From: DASRIA01 sp963816975
Lineage (GTDB): Bacteria; Actinomycetota; Thermoleophilia; Solirubrobacterales; JBBDJG01
DNA: 64,000 nt
Reading direction: 5' to 3'
Assembly: GCA_963816975.1 (NCBI GenBank)
Contig: CAWFMD010000006.1
Span: 1,240,001 to 1,304,000, forward strand
Shown piece by piece: positions 56,261-64,000 of this stretch. The position numbers and the translations under genes are program-made. The notes below the pieces were generated by a model. That model had not been told where the DNA came from, did not search any database, and saw only the letters and a list, made by a program, of their open reading frames with translations. Position 1 is the stretch's first letter, and each line of letters begins with the position of its first letter.

Positions 56261-58245
56261 CGCCCGGACATCAATATACGCGGCGCTGATCGCCGTTTCG
56301 GCGCTGGCGGCGGTCGCGGTGCCCCTGCGCTCGGCCCAGGAGCGGCCGCGCGCCGCGATCGTCTTCTGGCCCGGCCCGCAGCCGCTGGCCGACCCGCCCG
56401 CGCTGGAGCGGCTCGCGCAGGCGCCGGGCCTCGACGCGTTCGGCTTCATGTCGGCGATCCAGGGCTCTTACACGCCCGAGCAGACCTTTCTCGACATGAG
56501 CGCGGGCGCGCGCACGACGACGTCGCTGTACGACGCAGGACGTGCCGACCGACATGCGCCTGCAGCGCGGACGGCCGCATCTCGTCGTGGAAGTTGATCG
56601 CCGACCGCGCCGCGAGCGCGCCCGCCGAGGTGGTGCCCGGCCTGCTCGCGAGCGACGCGTGCGCGACGCGGGCGGGCACGTCGGCTACGCCGGGCCAGCG
56701 ACGGCGCGCAACCGCGAGGCGGCGGTGGCCGCCGACCGCGACGGCCGAGTCGAGCGCGTGGCGCTCGCGCAGCCCGCGGGCGTCGGCGCGGCCGCGCTCG
56801 ACGCTGTGGCGCGAGACGGACGTGGTGTCGCGAAGCTGGCTCCCGGGCCGCCGGGTGTCGGACAGCTGCGCGCGCGTCCTCGACGCGCGCGGCGCGCCGG
56901 GACCTGGTGCTCGTGATCCAGGGCCCAAGCCACATCACGCGGCGGCTCGTGGCGATCGGCGCGGCGGGTCTGGAGGGAGGCACCACGCTGTACTCGGACT
57001 CGACGCGCACGGAGGGCGCTCGTCAGCTCCACGGACGTCGCGCCCGCAGTGCTCGCGCGACTGGGCATCGAGGTCGCCGGACGACATGTCGGGCAAGCCG
57101 ATCGAGGCGCGCGGCGATGCCACGTCCCGCGGAGCTGTCGGAGCTGCGCAACCGGCTCACCGATCTCGGCCCGCGGCGCTGGGCGTGATCTGGCTGGGCC
57201 TGATCGGGGCCGTCGCTGCTGGCCGGCGCTCGCCGGCGTCGCCCGCGGCGACACCGCGGCTGGCCGGCCGCGCGCTGCCTGCTGGGCGCCCTGTGGCTGC
57301 CGAGCGTGCTGCTGGTGACCGCGGCGCTCGCTCCGAGCGCGCCGGTCGAGGGCGTGATCGTCGCGGTCGGGTGCGCGGCGCTGGCCCTGGCGACCGATCG
57401 CTGCCGTCCATGGCCCGGGCGCTCGTGTGCCCGCCGCGGTCGCGGTCGTGCTGCACGTCGCCGACCTCGCGCTCGGCTCCGGGCTCGTGCAGCGCTCGCT
57501 GCTGGGCCCGAACCCGGTGCTGGGCTCGCGCTTCTTCGGCGCGGGAAACGAGCTCGAGATCGCGCTCGCGGCGGTTGGCCTGCTGGGGCTCGGCGGCGCG
57601 CTCGCGACCGCTTCCCCGGCGCGCGCGTGTCGGGGGTTCGCGGTCGGCGGTGGGCTGCTGGCGTTCACGATGGCCTGGGGCCGGCTGGGCGCCGACGTGG
57701 GCGCGGTGCCGACGGTGATCGCCGGGGCGACCGTCGCGGCGCTGGTGGCCGCGGGCGACATCGCGTGGCGCACCCGCGTCGCGATCCTGCTCGTCGCGCC
57801 GGTCGCGGGGCTGGCCGCGCTCGCGCTGCTCGACCTCGCCACCGGCGGAGACGCCCACTTCAGCCGCTCGGTGCTCGAGGCCGGGGGCCTGGACGAGATC
57901 GCCGACATCGCGGAGCGCCGCGTGCGGCTCAGCTACCGGTCGCTGGGGCGTGGGGCGATTCCGTTCCTGGTCGCGTTCGCCTTGATCGCGCTGGCGCGCG
58001 GGTTCTGGAAGCGGCGCGCGCTGCTGGCGGCCACCGAGGGCGCCCCGGGGGTGCGGGCCGCCGTCTACGGGCTGCTGGCGGCCGTGCTGGTGGGGGCGCT
58101 GACCAACGACTCAGGACCGATCATCCTGCTGATCGGCAGCAGTTACCTGCTGTTTACGGCGGTGTACCTCGCCGCAGTGCCCGTCCCGGGTCGCACGGAC
58201 CCCTGCGACAGAGGAGCGAGCCCCAGTGCCGCCGACCGCCGTTGA
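56250..58245 (+). pseudogene. Alkaline-phosphatase-like extracytoplasmic domain with polytopic membrane C-terminus (multiple frameshifts)
   Basis: The protein is readable only by changing frame ten or more times between about 56535 and 57430; after that 272 codons are clean to 58245. It opens with a signal/anchor (SIYAALIAVSALAAVAVP), then RAAIVFWPGPQPL, FGFMSAIQGSYTPEQTFLDMSAG. Later come VLVIQGPSHITRRLVAIGAAG, TTLYSDSTRTEG, SSTDVAPAVLARLGIEV and DDMSGKPIE, which recall sulfatase/alkaline-phosphatase-superfamily segments. The C-terminal half has about nine membrane helices (AALAVVLHVADLALG-like, GAGNELEIALAAVGLLGLGGAL, FTMAWGRLGADVGAVPTVIAGATVAALVAAG). I do not know a named family. The start (TTG 56250 or nearby) is uncertain and abuts hemQ head to head. 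Confidence 0.6.
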
Positions 58246-58258
58246 TAGCATCGCCCGG

Positions 58259-60609
58259 ATGCGGATCGCTCTGGTCTCGCCTTATTCGTGGACTTTTCCC
58301 GGAGGCGTGACGCGCCACATCGACTCCCTGGCGCGTGAGTTCATCGCCGAAGGCCACCACGTACGGGTGCTCAGCCCGGTCGACCCCGATGACCGGCTCA
58401 CGCGTGCCCTGCACCGGCGCGCGCCCGACCCTGCTCCGCTGCCCGACTACGTCGTGCCGCTGGGCCGCACCGCGCGCTGCCGATGAACGGCGCGCATGTC
58501 GCGGCTGGCCGTCACGCCCGGCGAGCGTCATGCGCCTGCGCGGCGAGTTGCGCGCGGGCGAGCTTCGACGTGATCCACGTGCACGAGCCGATCGCGCCGA
58601 TGGTGGGCTGGGACGCGTGCACGTTCGACGCGGGCGCGCCGGTGGTCGGCACCTTCCACGCGTACTCGTCGGGCTGGATCCCGAACACGATCGCGCGCGC
58701 GATCGGCGCGCGGCGCGTCTTCAACCGCCTGCACGCCCGGATCGCCGTCTCCGAGGCGGCGCGCTGGACCGGCGAGCGCTTTTTCGGCGGCACATACGAG
58801 GTGATCCCGAACGGTGTCGACACGCGATGCCGCGCCGCCCGGGCCGAAGCCGGCCTCCGATGCGCTGCAGATCGTGTTCGTCGGGCGCGAGGAGGAGCGC
58901 AAGGGCCTGCCCGTGCTGCTGTCGGCGTTCGCGGGCCTGCGCCAGCACATCCCCGTGCGGCTCGCAGGTGATCGGCGCGGAGGCCGACGGCGTCGAGCCG
59001 CTGCTCGCCCAGGTCGCGGGCGGCATGGACGGCATCGAGGTCCTTGGCCGCGTGGACGACGGCGAGCTGTGGCGGCGGCTGCACGAAGCCGACGTGCTGT
59101 GCGCGCCGTCGCTGGGCGGCGAGAGCTTCGGCATGGTGCTGACGGAGGCGTTTGCGGCCGGTACCCCGGTCGTCGCGTCAGAGATCGCGGGCTACCGCCA
59201 GGTCGTACCCATGGCCGCGACGGGCTGCTGGTAGGCCCGGGCGACCCGCTCGAGCTCGCCGAGGCGCTGCGCTCGCTGTGGCTGGACCCGGCGCGCCGCG
59301 TGCAGATGGGCGCTCGCGGCCCGCGAGCGCGCGCGAGGACTTCGCCTGGCCGCAGGTCGCGAGCCGGGTTGCCGCCGTATACCGGCGCGCGATCGCCGCG
59401 CCTGCGCCGGCCGGCGTCGCGCAGACCGCCCGCGCCAAGGCCGGGCTGGTGCAGGGCGACCTCGCGCCGAGCCCGCGCGCCCGGCGGCTGCCGTCGATCG
59501 AGCCGGCACCGGCTCCGACGCGCCGCGGGCGCCCGCGCCTCGCCGGCGCTGCGGCGCGCCGCGCTCGCGCTGTCAGCGATCGCGGGCGTGCTGCTCGCAT
59601 TCCTCGCGCTGCGGCGGGTGGGGTTCGACAACGTCGCCACGACGCTGCTGCAGCTCGAGCCCGGCCTGGGTGCTGATCGCGCTCGGTCTGTTCTCGACCT
59701 CGATGGTCCTGCGTGCGGTGTCGTGGTTCCACATCGTGCGCGCGGCGCTGCCCGACCGCCCGGTGAAAAGACGCACGATCCTGAGCGCCACCTCGATCGG
59801 CGTGCTGATGTCGGCCACGCTCCCGGCGCGGCTCGGTGAGCCGTCCCGTGCGCTGATCGTGGCGCGGCGCATCGGGCCGGATGCGCGAGTCGCTGCCGGT
59901 CGTGGCCGGGCACGCTGGTGTCCCAGACGTTGCTGAACCTGCTGGCGCTGCTGCTGCTGGCGATCATCGTCGTGGGCAGCAACGACATCCTGCGCGGGCC
60001 ACGAGGGCGTGGTGGTGCTGGTCAGCCTGCTGCCGGTGGCGCCTCGCGCTCGCGGTGCTCGTGCTGCCGTCGCTGATGGAGGCCGGGCGCCGGTTCGGCT
60101 TCGGCGGCGGGCAGGGCGCGATCGCGCGACTGATGCGCGAGGCGGCCGCGGCGCTCGTGCGGCTGCGCAAGGGCCTACAGGTCTTCCGCCAGCCCCGCCG
60201 CGCGGCATGGGCGACCAGCGCGCAGCTGGCGGCATGGGGCCTGCAGCTGCTGGGCGCATTCGCGCTGCTGGTGGCCATGAACCTCGATGACCGCGCGGGC
60301 ATCGGCGCGGCCGCCGCGGTGCTGTTCGCGGTGAACGTGACCGCCGTGCTGCCCGCCACGCCGTCGAACGTCGGTGTCTTCCAACTCGCGGTGATCACCG
60401 TGCTGACGGGCGCATACGGCGTGCCCGCTGCGTCCGCGCTCGGGTACGGGCTGATCCTGCAGGCGGTGGAGGTCGTGACCGCGTTGCTGTTCGGGCTGCC
60501 CGCGCTGATCCGCGAGGGCGTGTCGTGGCGCGACGTGCGGATGCGCGCACTGGCCGCCACGCCGGTGGAGCTGTCGCCGCGCGGCGCTCCGCTGCCGGAT
60601 ACGCGCTAG
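58259..60609 (+). pseudogene. GT4 glycosyltransferase (PimA-like) fused to a flippase-like membrane domain (multiple frameshifts)
   Basis: From the ATG at 58259: MRIALVSPYSWTFPGGVTRHI, DVIHVHEPIAPMVGW, FHAYSSGWIPNTIARAIG, YEVIPNGVD, IVFVGREEERKGLPVLLSAF and the nucleotide-sugar site APSLGGESFGMVLTEAFAAGTPVVAS, all as in phosphatidylinositol mannosyltransferase PimA. After EDFAWPQVASRVAAVY and a Pro/Ala-rich linker, eight or so membrane helices follow, of the lysylphosphatidylglycerol-flippase-like (UPF0104) family: LRAVSWFHIVRAALP, MSATLPARLGEPSRALI, NVTAVLPATPSNVGVFQLAVITVL. About twelve frame changes between 58478 and 60050 are needed. No start codon context separates the two parts, so a fusion is likely. 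Confidence 0.65.
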
Positions 60610-60800
60610 CGGCCCCGGGGCACAGCCAGGGGTCTGCGCCTGTCGCGGGGCACGCCCACGATCACCGAGAACGGGTTGCCGGTCTGGCGCTGGCAGTCGG
60701 TGCAGTGGCAGACGCCCTGGGCCACAGGCTCGGCCGCGGCGCTGTAGGTCACCTCACCACAGAGGCAGCGACCGGTGATCGGTTGGGGTGCCCGGGCCAT
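60606..60800 (-). pseudogene. Truncated GFA-like (glutathione-dependent formaldehyde-activating type) protein
   Basis: 64 residues, ATG start. The zinc-binding N-terminus is intact: GRCLCGEVTYSAAAEPVAQGVCHCTDCQRQTGNPFSVIVGVPRD, including CxCG and CHCxxCQ. Family members run to about 130 residues, but here the frame turns into RRRPLAVPRGR and stops, overlapping the end of the flippase fusion by 4 bases. The second half, including the last structural Cys, is missing. A deletion remnant or another product of the bad sequence nearby. Confidence 0.7.
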
Positions 60801-60829
60801 GCCCGCGCGACGCTACCCGAAATCTCAGA

Positions 60830-61030
60830 TCAGGGGTTGAGCAGCCGCCACTCGTCCCCGACTTCCCTGACCTCGGGGAGCGGGTGGTGGACGAGCGTGC
60901 AGCCGCCCGCATACCGGGCCAGAGTCGCGAGTGCGGCTCCGACGCGTGCAAAGAAGCCGCTGCGGATGGGGGTGCCTTCGAGCATGGGTGATCTATCGAG
61001 TGCCTCGGGCATAAGCTTGACGCGCGGCAT
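60830..61030 (-). CDS. Possible small protein of unknown function
   Basis: 66 codons from an ATG at 61030 (MPRVKLMPEALDR), ending DEWRLLNP 30 bases before the GFA fragment on the same strand. Codon third positions are mostly G/C as in real genes here, and GFFARVGAALATLARYAGGC looks like a real helix. No family recognised and no ribosome site is obvious. If it is not a gene, 60801-61178 is a 378-base stretch holding only the metE promoter. Confidence 0.35.
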   Translation of the reverse strand: MPRVKLMPEALDRSPMLEGTPIRSGFFARVGAALATLARYAGGCTLVHHPLPEVREVGDEWRLLNP

Positions 61031-61101
61031 CCCGGTGTGCGCCGATCGTCCACGGGGACCCGAAAAGGGCCGATTCCGGTAGCGAAATCGAGGTATCGCG
61101 T

Positions 61102-61107
61102 TATACT
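61102..61107 (+). promoter_or_regulatory. -10 box of the metE promoter
   Basis: TATACT, 5 of 6 to consensus, in GCGTTATACTGCG. No convincing -35 at 16-18 bases. The leader of about 65 bases before the TTG at 61179 contains the AGGAGG site. I searched it by eye for SAM or cobalamin riboswitch features and saw none. Confidence 0.5.
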
Positions 61108-61178
61108 GCGCGGTTCCTGTACGTGCGCCCCTCGGCGTGCCCGTAATTCGGCCCAACTCCCTCTTACAGGAGGTTCTC

Positions 61179-63491
61179 TTGCCACAGGCACTTTCCAACG
61201 TGCTGGGGTTCCCGCGCATCGGCCCCCAGCGTGAGCTCAAGTCCGCGACCGAGTCCTACTGGTCGGGAGACCGCTCGACGGAGGACCTGCTGGCGACGGC
61301 CAAGCAGCTGCGCGCCGCGAACTGGCAGCTGCAGCGCGACGCCGGGATCGATCTGATCCCCTCGAACGACTTCTCGCTCTACGACCAGGTGCTGGACACC
61401 GTCGCGATGGTCGGCGCCGTGCCCGCGCGTTACGGCTGGGACGGCAACAGCGACATCGACCTCGACACGTACTTCGCGATGGCCCGCGGCCGTCAGACCG
61501 GCGGCGTGGACGTGACCGCGATGGAGATGACGAAGTGGTTCGACACCAACTACCACTACATCGTTCCCGAGCTCGAGCGCGGCATGAAGTTCCGCTTCAG
61601 CTCCCGCAAGCCGATCGAGCACTACGAAGAGGCGAAGGCGCTGGGCATCCAGACCAAACCCGTGCTGGTCGGACCGCTCACGTTCCTGCTCCAGGGCAAA
61701 TGCGCCGGCGGCGAGTTCGACCGCCTCGAGTTGCTCGACGACCTCGTCGAGGTGTACGCCGAGGTGCTCGCACAGCTCGGCAAGGCCGGCGCGGAGTGGG
61801 TGCAGTTCGACGAGCCGGTGCTGGTCGAGGACCGCAGCGCGGCCGAGCTCGAGGCGCTCGAGCGCGCCTACACGAAGCTGGCCGCCGTCGACGGCGCGCC
61901 CAGGATCGTGATCGCCACGTACTTCGATCACGTGGGCGAGGCCTACCCGGTGCTGACCGGCCTGCCCGTCGCCGGCGTGTCGCTCGACTTCGTGTACGGG
62001 CCGCAGAACCGCGACCTGGTCGCCCAGCACGGCTGGCCGGAGCACAAGACACTGTTCGCCGGCGTCGTGAACGGCCGCAACGTGTGGATCAACGACCTGG
62101 CCGCCAGCCTCGACCTGATCGACGAGCTGCGCACGCACGCGGGCGCCGACGTCGTGGTGTCGACGTCTTCCTCGCTGCAGCACTCGCCCGTCGACAAGCG
62201 CAACGAGTCGCGCCTCGACCCCGAGGTGCTGAGCTGGATGTCGTTCGCCGTGCAGAAGCTCGATGAGGTGGCCGTGTTGACACGCGCGCTGAACGAGGGC
62301 CGCGACGCGATTTCCGCTGAGCTGGACGCGAACGCCAAGGCGCTCGAGGACCGGCGCAGCTCGCCGCGCACGCGCAACCCGCAGGTGCGCGAGCGCCTCG
62401 CGCGGGTGACCGACGCGGATGCCAGCCGCGAGAGCCCGTTTTCCACGCGCCGCGACGCTCAACACGAGCGCCTCGGCCTGCCGCTGTTTCCCACCACGAC
62501 GATCGGTTCGTTCCCGCAGACCGCCGAGATCCGCACCGCGCGGGCGCGGCTGCGCAAGGGCGAGATCGACGAGGCCAAGTACATGGAGCTGATGAAGGGC
62601 GAGATCGAGCGCGTCATCAAGCTGCAGGAGGACATCGGGCTGGACGTGCTCGTGCACGGCGAGCCCGAGCGCAACGACATGGTCCAGTACTTCGCCGAGC
62701 AGATGGACGGCTACGTGTTCACCGACAACGCCTGGGTGCAGAGCTACGGCTCGCGCTACGTGCGGCCGCCGATCATCTTCGGGGACGTGTCCCGCCCCAA
62801 CGCGATGACGGTCGACTGGATCAACTACGCGCAGTCGCTCACGGACAAGCAGGTGAAGGGCATGCTCACAGGCCCGGTGACGATGCTGATGTGGTCGTTC
62901 GTGCGCGACGACCAGCCGCGCTCGGAGACGTGCAAGCAACTCGCGCTCGCGATTCGTGACGAGACCTCGGATCTCGAGGCCGCGGGCGTCGACATCATCC
63001 AGGTCGACGAGCCGGCGATCCGCGAGGGCCTGCCCCTGCGCTCGGACCGCTGGGAGGAGTACCTCGACTGGGCGGTGTACAGCTTCCGCCTGTCCGTGTC
63101 CTCGGTACGCGACGAGACCCAGATCCAGACGCACATGTGCTACTCCGAGTTCGGGGACATCATGCGCCAGATCCAGCAGATGGACGCCGACGTGCTGCTG
63201 ATCGAGGCGGCCCGTTCCAAGATGGAGCTTTTGGAGGACTGGAAGCGGACCGGCTACGAGAACGAGATCGGGCCCGGCCTGTACGACATCCACTCACCCC
63301 GGATCCCGTCGACCGAGGAGATGGTCGAGCTGCTGCGGCTGGCCGCGCAGGTGCTCGCGCCCGAGCAGCTGTGGGTCGACCCCGACTGCGGCCTCAAGAC
63401 CCGCCGCTACGAGGAGGTCGAGCCGTCGCTCAAGAACATGGTCGCGGCGGCAAAGCAGCTGCGCGAGGAGCTGGTCCCGAGCTCGCGATAG
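61179..63491 (+). CDS. metE: Cobalamin-independent methionine synthase
   Basis: 770 residues from the TTG at 61179 (LPQALSNVLGFPRIGPQRELK), chosen because CAGGAGG lies just ahead; the ATG at 61137 would put that site inside the gene. The N-terminal barrel binds folate (LVGPLTFLLQGK, VQFDEPVL). The C-terminal barrel has TTTIGSFPQTAEIR, VHGEPERNDMVQYFAEQMDGYVFT, GMLTGPVTMLMWSFVRDD, zinc ligands His and Cys in QTHMCYSEF and the last Cys in VDPDCGLKTRRYEE. It methylates homocysteine with methyl-tetrahydropteroyl-polyglutamate. Single gene with its own promoter. Confidence 0.97.
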   Translation: MPQALSNVLGFPRIGPQRELKSATESYWSGDRSTEDLLATAKQLRAANWQLQRDAGIDLIPSNDFSLYDQVLDTVAMVGAVPARYGWDGNSDIDLDTYFAMARGRQTGGVDVTAMEMTKWFDTNYHYIVPELERGMKFRFSSRKPIEHYEEAKALGIQTKPVLVGPLTFLLQGKCAGGEFDRLELLDDLVEVYAEVLAQLGKAGAEWVQFDEPVLVEDRSAAELEALERAYTKLAAVDGAPRIVIATYFDHVGEAYPVLTGLPVAGVSLDFVYGPQNRDLVAQHGWPEHKTLFAGVVNGRNVWINDLAASLDLIDELRTHAGADVVVSTSSSLQHSPVDKRNESRLDPEVLSWMSFAVQKLDEVAVLTRALNEGRDAISAELDANAKALEDRRSSPRTRNPQVRERLARVTDADASRESPFSTRRDAQHERLGLPLFPTTTIGSFPQTAEIRTARARLRKGEIDEAKYMELMKGEIERVIKLQEDIGLDVLVHGEPERNDMVQYFAEQMDGYVFTDNAWVQSYGSRYVRPPIIFGDVSRPNAMTVDWINYAQSLTDKQVKGMLTGPVTMLMWSFVRDDQPRSETCKQLALAIRDETSDLEAAGVDIIQVDEPAIREGLPLRSDRWEEYLDWAVYSFRLSVSSVRDETQIQTHMCYSEFGDIMRQIQQMDADVLLIEAARSKMELLEDWKRTGYENEIGPGLYDIHSPRIPSTEEMVELLRLAAQVLAPEQLWVDPDCGLKTRRYEEVEPSLKNMVAAAKQLREELVPSSR

Positions 63492-63507
63492 TCGTAGGGT
63501 TCCTCCG

Positions 63508-63651
63508 GTGAAGGGGCCGGTGGAGATCGTCCCGGGCGTCTACGGCCTCGGCGACGAGATGGTGAACTGGCTACTCGTGGGCCACGGCGAGCCGTTTCGC
63601 GACTCGCCTGCCGCTGCGGTTGGCGCGGCGCGGGCGGCTGGGTCCAGCTAG
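63508..63651 (+). pseudogene. N-terminal fragment of an MBL-fold hydrolase
   Basis: 47 codons from a GTG. The first about 28 residues (VEIVPGVYGLGDEMVNWLLVGHGEP) are the typical opening of metallo-beta-lactamase-fold enzymes. Then the frame runs into antisense of the wax ester synthase end and stops. All zinc-binding motifs are missing. The natural continuation seems deleted at about 63595. Confidence 0.6.
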
Positions 63652-64000
63652 CGCGGCGATCTCGCGGTTCAGGTACTCCGGCAGCTCGCCCACCTCGGGA
63701 AGTGCCTCGGGGTCGGCATACAGCCCGAAGAACAGGTCATCCATGTAGCTGAACATCCCGATCGAGAGCGCGTGCTGCTCGGCCAGGGGCACGACCGGAT
63801 ACGCCTCGCTCAGCCGGGCGCCGAGCATGTAGACGGGGAACCGCGGCCCCGGGATGTTCGACACCGTGAGGTTGAAGACGCGCGGGCTCGATGCGAGCTG
63901 CGCAGCGCGGTTCTTGAGCGGATCCGGCAGCAGGCCCAGGGCGCCGAGCATCGCGCCGGTGCCGGCCGGCCGGCCGGACGTCTTGAACGCGGCGGTCGCG
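63571..64000 (-). CDS. Wax ester synthase/diacylglycerol acyltransferase, C-terminal part (runs off the window)
   Basis: The frame is open to the window edge, so the gene starts beyond 64000 and only about 142 C-terminal codons are seen; the HHxxxDG active site is outside. Recognisable WS/DGAT end motifs are FNLTVSNIPGPRFPVYMLGARLSEAYPVVPLAEQHALSIGMFSY and LFFGLYADPEALPEVGEL. The last dozen residues (RVAKRLAVAHE) are read from antisense of the MBL fragment and are probably not native. These enzymes make wax esters or triacylglycerol from acyl-CoA, common in oil-storing actinobacteria. Confidence 0.87.
   Translation of the reverse strand, partial: ATAAFKTSGRPAGTGAMLGALGLLPDPLKNRAAQLASSPRVFNLTVSNIPGPRFPVYMLGARLSEAYPVVPLAEQHALSIGMFSYMDDLFFGLYADPEALPEVGELPEYLNREIAALAGPSRPRRANRSGRRVAKRLAVAHE

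Noticed and set aside
61030..61178. SAM or cobalamin riboswitch before metE
   Set aside because: The leader is short and I could not find the core of either class; only a -10 box and a ribosome site are clear.
61164..63293. A 709-codon open frame antisense to metE
   Set aside because: Same high-G+C antisense artefact; metE has all its catalytic motifs.

Overview
The window is very G+C-rich throughout, uses GTG and TTG starts freely, and packs genes with many 1-4 base start/stop overlaps. The gene content points to a high-G+C Gram-positive bacterium of the Actinobacteria (Actinomycetota). A Thermoleophilia/Solirubrobacterales-type soil organism is my best guess. Pointers are HemQ-type heme synthesis, an ATP-dependent DNA ligase, the DUF3618 / holin-like / DUF4235-like small-protein block, a wax-ester-synthase-type acyltransferase, and families of long secreted 'LPPG' repeat proteins. 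The taxon is inferred from gene content only. I see no rRNA, tRNA, CRISPR array, prophage or insertion sequence.

Layout. 0-2.6 kb: end of a thiolase, an SCP2 sterol-carrier protein and an aldehyde dehydrogenase, apparently one operon. 2.7-9.7 kb: a secreted repeat protein, a PNPOx-like flavoprotein, DUF779, NUDIX, rubredoxin, bioA and a membrane spermidine-synthase-like protein. 9.7-17.3 kb, minus strand: bioD, bioF and bioB, an ABC exporter pair, an enoyl-CoA hydratase and a free-standing biotin carrier protein. 17.3-24.1 kb: GT2, glycerol kinase, PlsC-type acyltransferase, thioesterase, epoxide hydrolase, SDR, an alpha/beta hydrolase and a divergent TetR. 24.1-28.5 kb: a tightly coupled SDR-RidA-MaoC-MBL operon and a divergent aldehyde dehydrogenase. 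28.5-33.4 kb: three exported proteins. 33.4-38.2 kb: DNA ligase, an ECF sigma/anti-sigma pair with an unknown partner, a YiiX-like amidase and a PEP-mutase-family lyase.

38.2-49.7 kb is the most pathway-like region. Two acyl-CoA dehydrogenases with a SnoaL protein and a GNAT protein lie on the minus strand. Facing away, behind a recognisable promoter/operator, are an enoyl-CoA hydratase (apparently with a CTG start), an acyl-CoA carboxylase beta subunit, a double SnoaL-fold protein, a BKACE (DUF849) enzyme, an AMACR-like class III CoA-transferase/racemase, a MerR regulator and a GNAT protein. A nitrilase-TetR pair with its own palindromic operator follows. Together with BCCP, bioABFD, the thiolase and the two aldehyde dehydrogenases, the window reads as a CoA-thioester catabolism neighbourhood with biotin supply for the carboxylase. 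The substrate is unknown.

49.7-64 kb: another secreted repeat protein, four small envelope proteins, DegV, an ErpA/IscA-type Fe-S protein, FprA-type ferredoxin reductase, HemQ, a phosphatase-like polytopic membrane protein, a PimA-like glycosyltransferase fused to a flippase-like membrane domain, metE and the end of a wax ester synthase. From about 55.3 to 60.05 kb these reading frames are broken by some two dozen apparent one-base indels, whereas nearly all of the rest is clean. This looks more like poor sequence than decay. Standout observations are a mosaic family of three secreted proteins sharing swapped modules, two hairpin elements with a fully covarying stem but invariant loop and flanks, and the BKACE-centred operon.
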